From Emcibacteraceae bacterium (GTDB lineage: Bacteria > Pseudomonadota > Alphaproteobacteria > Sphingomonadales > Emcibacteraceae): a stretch of DNA of 64,000 bases. Below, piece after piece: positions 34,071 to 41,369 of the stretch (positions are counted from its first letter, which is position 1; the number at the start of each line of letters is the position of its first letter). The position numbers and the translations under genes are program-made. The notes beneath the pieces are model-generated. The model searched no databases, was not told where the DNA came from, and saw only the letters and a program-made list of their open reading frames with translations. The stretch spans positions 1 through 64,000 of the forward strand of contig JAJFIR010000014.1 of the NCBI GenBank assembly GCA_021774795.1, given 5' to 3'.

Positions 34071-34520
34071 TTACGACTTGCGCGCTTTCATTGTGGTAAT
34101 AAAACAGCCAACAGTAAAGACGACCAAACCGATCAAAAATATAAAACCGCCCCAACTGAATTCATTGATATTCATGAATAAATTTGAAGCAAAATTCGTC
34201 AGTGGATCAGTAGCTTTACCAACCAGATCACCTAACAAGCTACCTCCATCATCACTACCATCGCCCATATTCTTAATTACTGGCCATAATAATACCAGCC
34301 AAACTGCAATGGCAGAAACAAATGTTAGTGCCTCTTTTTTTAAGTGGATCAAGATTGGTGCTGAAACTGCAAGAATTACAACAATGATAGCAGACGTGCT
34401 ATCAACTCCGTAATAACTGATATCTCCGACAATCGGTATTGACGCCAGCGGCAGGAATACTCCTGCTATGAATAAGAGTGCACCTAAATATGTGATTTGA
34501 TGAATTTTATCACTTGGCAT
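34071..34520 (-). CDS. Small membrane protein with about four hydrophobic segments
   Basis: The protein has 149 residues. Hydrophobic segments lie at about 10-30 (YLGALLFIAGVFLPLASI), 42-60 (STSAIIVVILAVSAPILI), 65-85 (ALTFVSAIAVWLVLLWPVI) and 118-142 (WGGFIFLIGLVVFTVGCFI), with a glycine/aspartate-rich loop between the third and fourth. I do not recognise a named family. The AAGGGG ribosome-binding site lies inside the 3' arm of an 11-base inverted repeat at 34529-34564, which could limit translation. It is between the OmpA lipoprotein gene upstream and the kinase array downstream, only 29 bases from the latter, so it may be co-transcribed with the kinases. Confidence 0.6.
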   Translation of the reverse strand: MPSDKIHQITYLGALLFIAGVFLPLASIPIVGDISYYGVDSTSAIIVVILAVSAPILIHLKKEALTFVSAIAVWLVLLWPVIKNMGDGSDDGGSLLGDLVGKATDPLTNFASNLFMNINEFSWGGFIFLIGLVVFTVGCFITTMKARKS

Positions 34521-34528
34521 ATAAATTC

Positions 34529-34564
34529 CCCTTCTATGACAATCCCCGAATTATCATAGAAGGG
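34529..34564 (-). promoter_or_regulatory. Hairpin occluding a ribosome-binding site
   Basis: Perfect 11-base arms (CCCTTCTATGA at 34529-34539, TCATAGAAGGG at 34554-34564 on the + strand) flank a 14-base loop. In the leftward transcript the 3' arm contains AGAAGGG, the core of the only ribosome-binding site for the gene starting at 34520. No U run follows in that direction, so it is not a standard terminator for the OmpA gene upstream; a T run follows only on the + strand, where no gene ends. Confidence 0.55.
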
Positions 34565-34591
34565 TTTTTAAGAAATATGCAAGTTTCAATT

Positions 34592-35254
34592 TTATACTAG
34601 TGGGGAAAGAGCTATTTCAACGCGTCTGTTCAGAGACTTTCCTTGCTCAGAACCATTATCACCAATCGGATAACTCTCACCAAGTCCTTTAACAATAAGA
34701 CGTTCGGCAATGATACCTTCGGTCGCTAAAACCGTTGCAACGGATCGCGCTCGCCTTTCGGAAAGTGCTTGGTTATAACTATCAGAGCCACTTGAATCAG
34801 TATGACCGAGTACATCTACATAAGTTTTATCATATTCTATTAGTACAAGCCCAACGGACGTTAAAACTTCCGCAAAATTAGGATTTACGGCAGCACTATT
34901 AGTGTCAAATGTGATATTCCCCGGCATATTTAATATAATATTGTCGCCGTCTCTTACGACCTGAACGCCGGAATTCCTAAGTTGCTCACGAAGTTTGGCT
35001 TCCTGCCTATCCATATAAAAACCAGCCCCGCCACCGGCCAATGCGCCAATACCTGCACCGATCAGCATTGATTTACGCTTGTTATCGCCGCCTACGATAG
35101 CACCACCGATGGCACCAACCACGGCACCTATGCCTGCACCAACTGCTGTGTTTGAAGACTTTCTTTCACCTGTATATGGGTCTGTCGAACAGGCCGATAA
35201 GGCGAGTGTTCCACCTAATATAAGCACCATTGATTTAACAGTAATTTGTTTCAT
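34592..35254 (-). CDS. OmpA-family lipoprotein with glycine zipper
   Basis: The protein has 220 residues. The signal peptide ends with lipobox LSAC, so the mature protein is lipidated at Cys22. Residues about 37-80 are a glycine-zipper segment (GAGIGAVVGAIGGAIVGG, GAGIGALAGGGAG) that can insert in a membrane. The last about 120 residues are an OmpA/MotB peptidoglycan-binding domain: NITFDTNSAAV, VDVLGHTDSSGSDSYN, LSERRARSVATVL and NRRVEIAL. The layout matches YiaD/PAL-like outer-membrane lipoproteins that tether the cell wall. It is divergent from nothing and stands 115 bases from the 2OG oxygenase gene on the same strand. Confidence 0.93.
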   Translation of the reverse strand: MKQITVKSMVLILGGTLALSACSTDPYTGERKSSNTAVGAGIGAVVGAIGGAIVGGDNKRKSMLIGAGIGALAGGGAGFYMDRQEAKLREQLRNSGVQVVRDGDNIILNMPGNITFDTNSAAVNPNFAEVLTSVGLVLIEYDKTYVDVLGHTDSSGSDSYNQALSERRARSVATVLATEGIIAERLIVKGLGESYPIGDNGSEQGKSLNRRVEIALSPLV

Positions 35255-35369
35255 ACCAACTTCCTAAATTATTTAAATATTAGTTAATTATTGTCCATAG
35301 AATCTTAACAAACTATTAAATAACTTAGGCAAAATTATGAAATATCCGACGTTCTTAAGCACAGGTTTA

Positions 35370-36209
35370 TTAGAAACCCAGCTTCCTTTTGATACGCCTG
35401 TATGTGCGGACCAAAATCGGTGGTAAAAAATCATCGCCAAGCTCTTTAAAAATTATATTCCAATCGACTTTATCGGCCGAAGAGGGTCGCGCCCGAAACT
35501 GAGTAGTATGCTCACGCCGTGAGCCATCCCATGTTGCCGTGTAATAATAAAGGGCAATTGACCTTCGCGGGACTTCTTTCGGGTGATTTACCGGTTGAGG
35601 ATTGCCATGATAACTGCTTGAAGTTGTATTAAATATGACACATCGATTGAAATCTGGCGTCGCGGATACAACGCAATCGTTCATATCTTCGTCCCAAAGC
35701 TCTATTTGACCACCATATTCCTCAGACCAGTTTTTATTTAAATATATCAGTACGTTAATGCGTCGCTCGAGATCAAGTTTTACATGATGGTTAAAATCTG
35801 CATGTACCGATAAATGCCCGCCCTGATTAATACGGTGAAATCCACCTCCTGCAAAATGGGGGTCGGGGATCAGCCCTTTAATACCTGTAACATTTTCCAG
35901 GAATGTCAAAAATGGTCGTGAATTAAATGAATAAAACAGCGACCGTAATACGGGAGATAGATAATCTGGATTAAACCCAGTTTTAAAACGTTCCTGCTCG
36001 CGGTCAAAAGTAAGGCTGTCTGGATCTGCTTCTTCGGGAAATTCTTCGATGCATTTTTCTAGTATTTCCGGTGATATAAAATCATCAATAATAATATGTG
36101 GGAAAGGTTTTGCAGCTTTATACTTTTCAGATAGTTCTAACCCTTTATTTTTGATTTTTTCAATATCAAAAAGTCCGAAACTTTTTTTTCCGATTTCAAA
36201 ATACGCCAT
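35370..36209 (-). CDS. 2-oxoglutarate/Fe(II)-dependent oxygenase, prolyl 4-hydroxylase-like
   Basis: The start is set at the ATG at 36209 (279 residues) because GGGATTGAG lies just before it; a TTG at 36224 is in frame. The double-stranded beta-helix has the iron ligands His and Asp in SVHADFNHHV, the distal His in SSSYHGNPQPV, and the Arg that holds 2-oxoglutarate in PRRSIALYYYT. VLIYLNKNWSEEYGGQIELW is the core strand block typical of the P4Hc group. Substrates in the family include prolyl residues and small molecules; related bacterial proteins often act on carbohydrates or peptides. No signal peptide is present. The gene is monocistronic by spacing. Confidence 0.88.
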   Translation of the reverse strand: MAYFEIGKKSFGLFDIEKIKNKGLELSEKYKAAKPFPHIIIDDFISPEILEKCIEEFPEEADPDSLTFDREQERFKTGFNPDYLSPVLRSLFYSFNSRPFLTFLENVTGIKGLIPDPHFAGGGFHRINQGGHLSVHADFNHHVKLDLERRINVLIYLNKNWSEEYGGQIELWDEDMNDCVVSATPDFNRCVIFNTTSSSYHGNPQPVNHPKEVPRRSIALYYYTATWDGSRREHTTQFRARPSSADKVDWNIIFKELGDDFLPPILVRTYRRIKRKLGF

Positions 36210-36474
36210 CTCAATCCCACCCAACCTCGGTTGTAAGTAACTTTTAAAAGAATTATCTTATATATAATCTGTGGACAATTAATTTAAGATAAACCATAAA
36301 AATCCGCCTTGCAATTAATGTAATAACAATTAACGTTTAGTTAACAAGCGACAGGTGCTGTAAAAATAATCCAATATATAAAAATTTTTATACCTTGATT
36401 TTGATTGACAACTTAAGGTATTAATATATCTTTAATACACAATTAAATATACAAATCAATTGGGGGTTTGAAAT

Positions 36475-36747
36475 TTGAAAAAATTAGTATTAGCGATACC
36501 GTTTAGCTGTTTACTAATAGTAACCGGGTGTAGTGTCCGTGAACCGGTTATCCAATCTACGAATCAACCAACATTTCAATGTTTAGATAAATCAAAATCG
36601 AAAATAATACACTATTCAAAAGACGACGTTATTATTTTGAATGATGGAACAACAGTATTTAAAGCAATGGACAAAAACTTGTATCGAATTCAAAGTAGCT
36701 TTAATCAAGTTACTTGTTCACTATTTAGCCATGTCAATAATGGTTAA
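36475..36747 (+). CDS. Small lipoprotein
   Basis: The protein has 90 residues starting from TTG at 36475, with a TGGGGGT site ten or so bases upstream; no ATG fits the signal peptide. Residues 1-18 are a lipoprotein signal (LVLAIPFSCLLIVTGC, lipobox VTGC at 16-19), so the mature protein is about 72 residues. The mature part has three more cysteines than expected (TFQCLD, VTCSL and the lipidated one) and a basic KSKSKIIHYSKDDVIILNDG strand region. A possible promoter is TTGACA at 36405-36410 with TATCTT at 36427-36432. I recognise no family. A 52-residue membrane peptide gene follows after 26 bases. Confidence 0.6.
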   Translation: MKKLVLAIPFSCLLIVTGCSVREPVIQSTNQPTFQCLDKSKSKIIHYSKDDVIILNDGTTVFKAMDKNLYRIQSSFNQVTCSLFSHVNNG

Positions 36748-36773
36748 TTTTTAAGGGGGGAGTCTTAAATCAA

Positions 36774-36932
36774 ATGAATAAAGAAAAAATTGTAATTAAT
36801 CCTAATAATATGAATCAAAAAGAGCTAATAGATTGGGCATTAGAAAATGCAAAGTTATCTACAATGACTAAAGGAATATTGCTCGGTATTATGATTTTAA
36901 TACTAATAATGTTTGGTTTTCTTGTATTCTAG
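36774..36932 (+). CDS. Tiny single-pass membrane protein
   Basis: This frame of 52 codons begins at an ATG 11 bases after GGGGGGAG (36755-36762), a very strong ribosome-binding site. The first 33 residues are polar (INPNNMNQKELIDWALENAK), and the last 18 form one hydrophobic helix (LLGIMILILIMFGFLVF) running to the stop. That topology is typical of a C-tail or small regulatory membrane protein. It lies 26 bases after the small lipoprotein gene and is probably co-transcribed with it. The family is unknown; the site strength and protein-like layout support it as real. Confidence 0.55.
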   Translation: MNKEKIVINPNNMNQKELIDWALENAKLSTMTKGILLGIMILILIMFGFLVF

Positions 36933-37035
36933 CTACACTCATTATGTATTATGTCTTTAATTACGAGTTGGTATATCTATTAAAATGTGTAAGTGTCATA
37001 ACACGTATCATTTATTAGTCTTTTATAAGTGTATT

Positions 37036-37069
37036 AAAAAAAAAAAGAGGTTAACAAAGTTAACCTCTT
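37036..37069 (-). terminator. Rho-independent terminator of the rplM-rpsI operon
   Basis: An 11-base inverted repeat (AAGAGGTTAAC at 37045-37055, GTTAACCTCTT at 37059-37069) has a three-base loop. In the leftward transcript it is followed by a run of about ten U. It lies 30 bases after the rpsI stop codon. Confidence 0.93.
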
Positions 37070-37098
37070 GATTATATTTGATTTTATAAAACTTCCTG

Positions 37099-37626
37099 TT
37101 AACGTTTAGAGAACTGGAAGCTTCTACGCGCTTTTGCTCTACCGTATTTCTTACGTTCAACAACACGAGCATCCCTTGTCAGGAATCCAGCCGCTTTTAT
37201 AACCGGGCGAAGTTCCGGCTCAAAATGCGTAAGCGCCTTACTAATACCGTGGCGAACTGCACCAGCCTGGCCGGAAAGACCACCACCGGAAACAGTACAC
37301 ACGACGTCATATTGTCCTACACGACCAGCGACCTCAAATGCCTGGCTGATAACCATTCGCAGCGTTGGACGGGCGAAATAAACCGCTTCTTCACGACCAT
37401 TTACGGTTAAAGTACCTTTACCTGGTTTAATCCATACACGGGCTATGGCATCTTTACGCTTACCCGTCGCATATGCGCGGCCTTGCGCATCAATTTTTTG
37501 CACATATTCAACTATAGTATTTTCTATTTCTGCTGGTGCTTCTGCTTCGGGTGCGCTAGCATTTGCCACAATAGCATCTGCTGTGACCTCTTTAAGGTCT
37601 TCTAGAGTTTTTTTATCTTCAGCCAT
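37099..37626 (-). CDS. rpsI: 30S ribosomal protein S9
   Basis: The protein has 175 residues. The S9 core starts at about residue 50 ([18 protein letters not shown]) and ends with the universal basic tail [17 protein letters not shown], whose last Lys-Arg reaches the P-site tRNA. The first about 48 residues are an acidic, alanine-rich extension absent from E. coli S9 (130 residues); shorter extensions are usual in Alphaproteobacteria. The gene overlaps the end of rplM by eight bases, so the two are translationally coupled, and an intrinsic terminator follows. Confidence 0.98.
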   Translation of the reverse strand: MAEDKKTLEDLKEVTADAIVANASAPEAEAPAEIENTIVEYVQKIDAQGRAYATGKRKDAIARVWIKPGKGTLTVNGREEAVYFARPTLRMVISQAFEVAGRVGQYDVVCTVSGGGLSGQAGAVRHGISKALTHFEPELRPVIKAAGFLTRDARVVERKKYGRAKARRSFQFSKR

Positions 37627-38092
37627 TTTTTGAAATCCTTGAATTCTTTTCGTTCATTGCTGCAACATCGAGTACTTCTGGCTGCTGTGCGTCATGAGTA
37701 TGTTCCGGTCCGGCAAAAATACGTAAATTTTTAAGCTGCTCGCGTCCCAACGGGCCATTATGAAGCATGCGTTTTACGGCTTTCATAACCACACGTTCGG
37801 GATGGTCACCTTCAAGAACTTCGCGCGCAGTACGGTCCTTAATTCCACCGGGGTGTCCCGTGTGCCAATAATAAACTTTCTTATCTTTTTTCGCGCCGCT
37901 GAGCTTAACTTTTTCGGCATTGATAACGATGATATTGTCACCACAATCCATAGAAGGCGTATACATTGGTTTATGCTTACCTTTTAAATATGTAGCGATA
38001 ATAGCAGCCATGCGACCAAGGATGAGACCATCCGCGTCAATGACGAACCATTTTTTTTCAATATCTGCGGGTTTCGCAGAGTAGGTTTTCAT
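37619..38092 (-). CDS. rplM: 50S ribosomal protein L13
   Basis: The protein has 157 residues and is full length. The L13 signature is present: [21 protein letters not shown], then HTGHPGG and [27 protein letters not shown]. It is an early-assembly large-subunit protein. It is the first gene of the classic rplM-rpsI operon, with a promoter predicted about 40-70 bases upstream, and overlaps rpsI by eight bases. Confidence 0.98.
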   Translation of the reverse strand: MKTYSAKPADIEKKWFVIDADGLILGRMAAIIATYLKGKHKPMYTPSMDCGDNIIVINAEKVKLSGAKKDKKVYYWHTGHPGGIKDRTAREVLEGDHPERVVMKAVKRMLHNGPLGREQLKNLRIFAGPEHTHDAQQPEVLDVAAMNEKNSRISKNG

Positions 38093-38132
38093 TTGATTTA
38101 ATCCTTAAACAAAGTCGTATAAATTTGCGCGC

Positions 38133-38160
38133 AATATGACATTAAAAAAAATAAAGTCAA
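38133..38160 (-). promoter_or_regulatory. Predicted rplM promoter
   Basis: Leftward TTGACT and CATATT are separated by 16 bases that are mostly T. The transcript would start about 35 bases before the rplM ATG. The assignment is by consensus only. Confidence 0.4.
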
Positions 38161-38308
38161 TCAGATTTTTTGACTATTTTTCAATATGTTATAAATATGG
38201 TATTATAATACCTTTAAATAACTGTCTTGAATATATAGGAAAATTTGAATTGTTCTATATTTAAATAAAACAAACAATAATCGAATTATTGAAAACCAAG
38301 GATAGCCT

Positions 38309-38376
38309 AAAAAAAAAGAGCAGACCACAATACCCTGACAAACAAACTTTACGGGTATTTATATGGCCTGCTCTTT
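38309..38376 (-). terminator. Nested-stem terminator after the 84-residue protein gene
   Basis: Outer arms AAAGAGCAG (38315-38323) and CTGCTCTTT (38368-38376) enclose a second stem TACCC/GGGTA (38331-38335, 38353-38357). Leftward, the structure ends in a U run from the A tract at 38309-38317. It lies about 80 bases after the stop codon at 38458. Confidence 0.7.
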
Positions 38377-38457
38377 ATCGGCATGGGATATAAAGAAAAA
38401 GCAATTTAATCTCATATATCCCTCAATTATGGGCGTGGAGTAACCCCAAATTAGTAA

Positions 38458-38712
38458 TTATTTCTCGGAAGGTGGCTTTTCTTTCATCTTTGCGGCTTCA
38501 GCTTTGGCTTGACCTTCCATTTTCTTATTTTCTGCATTCATCTTTGCGTCTTCTGACTTACCCATGTTATCTTTTTTATCGGCCATTTTTTCCATGGATT
38601 CTTTAGCTTTTTCCGCTGCCGGCGGTGCAGACTGGGCCATAACGTTAGAAGCAGTAAGACCAATTGCAAATAGTGAAGTGGTTATAAGTGTAGTGACTTT
38701 GTTCATTTTCAT
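38458..38712 (-). CDS. Small exported Lys/Glu/Met-rich protein
   Basis: The protein has 84 residues. The signal peptide spans about residues 1-26 (LITTSLFAIGLTASNVMAQ). The mature 58 residues are almost entirely charged helix with methionines spaced through it (KESMEKMADKKDNM, KMNAENKKMEGQAKAEAAKM). There are no cysteines or aromatic residues. The spaced Met/Glu pattern could bind copper or simply form a disordered periplasmic helix; neither is shown. It is 77 bases downstream of the heme A synthase gene on the same strand and has its own terminator. A functional link to copper or heme metabolism is only a suggestion. Confidence 0.6.
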   Translation of the reverse strand: MKMNKVTTLITTSLFAIGLTASNVMAQSAPPAAEKAKESMEKMADKKDNMGKSEDAKMNAENKKMEGQAKAEAAKMKEKPPSEK

Positions 38713-38789
38713 ATCCTTTATGCCCCTTCACTTCCGAAACGGATGATGGTTTCACAATAAGGCATTTTCAAGGCACTTTTTTGATATAT

Positions 38790-39812
38790 TTATGCCTTAA
38801 TGCGATTGAGAAGATAAAGTCCGACAGAAAGCAACACTATTGATCCCGCTTGATGCCCTGCTGCTAGCGGTATCGGCACCATATTAATGACTGTAAAGAC
38901 ACCGAGAATGACCTGAAGGAAAATAGAAGCGAGCAATAAATGCGCTGCAACCCGCACCGATGGATTTACATCGCGATGAAGCATCCACCAAAGTGCGACG
39001 GCAACCGTTGTCGCAATATAAGCCAATATTCTGTGTTCAAAATGAACGGTCAAAGGATTATCGACTAAATTCACATACCACGGATCATCGTAAAACAGGC
39101 CATCCGGCACCAACTGCCCCATCATAAGCGGCCATGTATCACTGACCAGTCCGGCATTAAGTCCGGCAACAAGACCACCAAATAATATTTGGAGAAATAA
39201 TAATTTTATAAATATGAGCACCAGTCCCCGTGGGCGACCGTTCGCAGACCCGGAAGTGGGGATAATCAATCCAATAGCCGTCCAAAACATATAAATATAA
39301 ATAAGAACCGCGAGGCAAAGATGTGCCGTAAGGCGGTAATGACTAACATCTGGCCTATCGACCAATCCGCTTTTTACCATCCACCATCCGAGTAAGCCCT
39401 GTAGTGCACCAAGGAACAACATGATCCAAAGGTGCGATTTTAAGGCACGCTTTATCTTTTTACGAATAAGAAAAATGAAAAAAGGAACTGCAAATACGAC
39501 GCCGATTAATCGTCCTAATACCCTATGGGAATACTCCCAGACGAAAATATTCTTAAATTCGTCCAGTGTCATACCCCGATTAATTTTTTGATACTCCGGA
39601 TATTCTTTATAAGCGTTGAATTCCGTCGTCCACTCTACTTCATTGAGCGGGGGTATTATACCACTAATTGGTTTCCAGTTAACCATGCTTAAACCGGATT
39701 CCGTTAACCTCGTAACGCCACCTACAATAATCATTGCAAAGACAAATGCACAAACAACGAATAGCCACATTGCGATATTTCTATTATCCCGATCAGTGCT
39801 TTTAACGATCAT
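38790..39812 (-). CDS. ctaA: Heme A synthase (Cox15/CtaA)
   Basis: The protein has 340 residues from the ATG at 39812; a TTG two codons earlier is in frame. It has eight membrane helices in two homologous halves. The heme-ligand histidines are in WEYSHRVLGRLIG, HYRLTAHLCL, HFEHRILAYIATT and AAGHQAGSIVLL. GGVTRLTESGLSMVNWKPISG at the start is the hallmark of the alphaproteobacterial/mitochondrial Cox15 type. The enzyme oxidises the C8 methyl of heme O to a formyl group for cytochrome aa3 oxidase, with ferredoxin-type electron donors. No cox structural gene is in the window. Confidence 0.96.
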   Translation of the reverse strand: MIVKSTDRDNRNIAMWLFVVCAFVFAMIIVGGVTRLTESGLSMVNWKPISGIIPPLNEVEWTTEFNAYKEYPEYQKINRGMTLDEFKNIFVWEYSHRVLGRLIGVVFAVPFFIFLIRKKIKRALKSHLWIMLFLGALQGLLGWWMVKSGLVDRPDVSHYRLTAHLCLAVLIYIYMFWTAIGLIIPTSGSANGRPRGLVLIFIKLLFLQILFGGLVAGLNAGLVSDTWPLMMGQLVPDGLFYDDPWYVNLVDNPLTVHFEHRILAYIATTVAVALWWMLHRDVNPSVRVAAHLLLASIFLQVILGVFTVINMVPIPLAAGHQAGSIVLLSVGLYLLNRIKA

Positions 39813-40030
39813 GCTCAATCATTTACCCGTCATGTTATCTAAATTTATGACGCTTTATAATTGATTTAATATGATAACAAAAGACACTATTATTATTTAT
39901 TGGCGTCCGATAAATTTTTGAAACCGTACAAAACACGAATAACGCCGCTGCAACCTCTGCACGGGATTATCTAATTTTATCATTTTCAAACGCCAAAGCT
40001 TTATCTACCAAAAATGAAGCTATAAAGCAT

Positions 40031-40354
40031 TTATTGTACTTTGATGTTTAATAACAGACCTTCGTTACGCGCGATTACGGACTTTTTGCCAGATTTCGGT
40101 AGTGGGATTTTTAGAAACATACAATATCCCATCATCGCCGCCGCAATTTCAGGATTACTGTAATTTACCGTGCCGGCTTTTCCGGCATTAACTTCAAAAA
40201 CTTTCATGGAAATGGCAATAGTATCTTTAGTGGTTAAACTAAACTCCGTAATATTTTCTACGGTGAACTTAATCCCTTTTCGCGCTGAAAATTGCATTAA
40301 CGCAATTTTTAGTTCGGTCTCAGAAAAGTAAATATCTCTATTTTCTTTTGGCAT
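40031..40354 (-). CDS. Conserved-looking small protein of unknown function
   Basis: The ATG at 40354 (107 residues) is preferred because GGGGAA lies five to six bases upstream; an ATG at 40378 is in frame but lacks such a site. The protein has an acidic N-terminal helix (SETELKIALMQFSARKGIKFTVENITEFSL), a beta segment (DTIAISMKVFEVNAGKAG) and a helical middle (NPEIAAAMMGYCMFLKIPLP). No signal peptide or membrane segment is visible. I do not recognise a domain. Flanking intergenic regions of about 200 and 160 bases suggest a single-gene unit. Confidence 0.5.
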   Translation of the reverse strand: MPKENRDIYFSETELKIALMQFSARKGIKFTVENITEFSLTTKDTIAISMKVFEVNAGKAGTVNYSNPEIAAAMMGYCMFLKIPLPKSGKKSVIARNEGLLLNIKVQ

Positions 40355-40541
40355 AACGTTCCCCAGGTCATTGTTCATTATTGTTTGTTATCAATTGCTT
40401 ATATATTATCTGTCCAATTATTAACAATTTGTTAATTTTATATAAAAATGCCGCTAAGTAACGTAAATGTTACCACATTATTTGGTTTATTGATATAATA
40501 TTAGCGTAACCAGATGTAATTTAAAAAATTAGGGACCCATT

Positions 40542-41138
40542 ATGTTCAATCTTCTTTCATTTATTTTTGTACTGATGTGCGTATCAAACATCACCGCGGT
40601 TAATATTAACGCTCAAACGATCGGTAACGATCCTATAATTTACCAACCTAATCCGGATAGCCCGATATTAGAACGTAACCCCGCGCTAACAGGTGAAGGA
40701 GAAGCGTTCGATTTTTTAATGGGAGATTGGGACGTAATAATCACATGGCATCCGGAAAATAGTGAACCTGATACTTATAGGGCAAAATGGCATAACCACT
40801 GGGTGGTCGATGGCAGGGTTGTGATGCAGGAATGGCGCGGACCTACGCTTACAGGTGCTGAATTTAGATTTTATGATATTAAATCAAAAAGCTGGACTGG
40901 GCGGAATATATATGCTGACGGTGCTTGGCGGGAAACAAAAGCACAATCCGACGGTGATAATTTGGTCGTCACGATTTTTGGCCGTAATGAAGCCAGAGGG
41001 GATTTCTTAAACAGAGAAACATATTCCAATGTCACTGAAAATAGTTTTGAAATGAAATCAGACATTTCACTAGACGACGGGAAAACCTGGAAAAAAGGCG
41101 ACTACCGGATGATTGTAACCAGAAACATTGATAAATAG
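40542..41138 (+). CDS. Exported DUF1579-like protein
   Basis: The protein has 198 residues with a signal peptide to about residue 27 (NITAVNINAQT). The mature part opens with GEAFDFLMGDWDVIITWHPE, the MGxW start typical of DUF1579 and related lipocalin-like heme/fatty-acid binding barrels, followed by regularly spaced strands (AKWHNHWVVDGRVVMQEWRG, EFRFYDIKSKSWTGRNIY). Histidines and tryptophans are abundant, which would fit a hydrophobic or heme-type ligand, but no ligand is assigned to this group. A 68-residue membrane protein gene follows after 24 bases. Confidence 0.65.
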   Translation: MFNLLSFIFVLMCVSNITAVNINAQTIGNDPIIYQPNPDSPILERNPALTGEGEAFDFLMGDWDVIITWHPENSEPDTYRAKWHNHWVVDGRVVMQEWRGPTLTGAEFRFYDIKSKSWTGRNIYADGAWRETKAQSDGDNLVVTIFGRNEARGDFLNRETYSNVTENSFEMKSDISLDDGKTWKKGDYRMIVTRNIDK

Positions 41139-41162
41139 GATCATACCACTTATATCATTTTC

Positions 41163-41369
41163 ATGACTATTGAGCTAACCGTCACGATACTTGTAGCCGC
41201 TTTATTGATGCTTATATTCGCGTTTTTTAAATCACGCCGTCAAATGGATATTGATAGCCCGTGGTCAGTACCGTGGCACGGCGTATTGTTCGTCTCAATA
41301 CTGACTATACTGCTGATGATAAACCATATTATTACACTTTATAAAGATTTAGAGGGGCCATTGGTGTGA
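41163..41369 (+). CDS. Small two-helix membrane protein
   Basis: The protein has 68 residues. Two hydrophobic helices (LTVTILVAALLMLIFAFF and GVLFVSILTILLMINHIITL) are joined by a polar loop (KSRRQMDIDSPWSVPWH). It follows the DUF1579-like gene by 24 bases on the same strand and overlaps the 3' end of maeB on the other strand by 21 bases. Two-helix topology and the arginine pair at the cytosolic side support a real protein. No family is recognised. Confidence 0.5.
   Translation: MTIELTVTILVAALLMLIFAFFKSRRQMDIDSPWSVPWHGVLFVSILTILLMINHIITLYKDLEGPLV

Larger units (their letters stand above)
38093..38457. other. 365-base intergenic region upstream of rplM
   Basis: This is the only gap over 300 bases between the genes called here. 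It contains the rplM promoter (TTGACT at 38160-38155 and CATATT at 38138-38133, leftward, 16-base spacing). A perfect 14-base palindrome, GGTATTATAATACC, lies at 38199-38212. The terminator of the 84-residue protein gene lies at 38309-38376. Apart from these the DNA is very AT-rich and shows no credible coding frame. Confidence 0.6.

Noticed and set aside
34529-34570. Rho-independent terminator for the OmpA lipoprotein gene
   Set aside because: The T run follows the hairpin only on the + strand; in the leftward transcript the stem is followed by GGAATTTA and holds the next gene's ribosome site.
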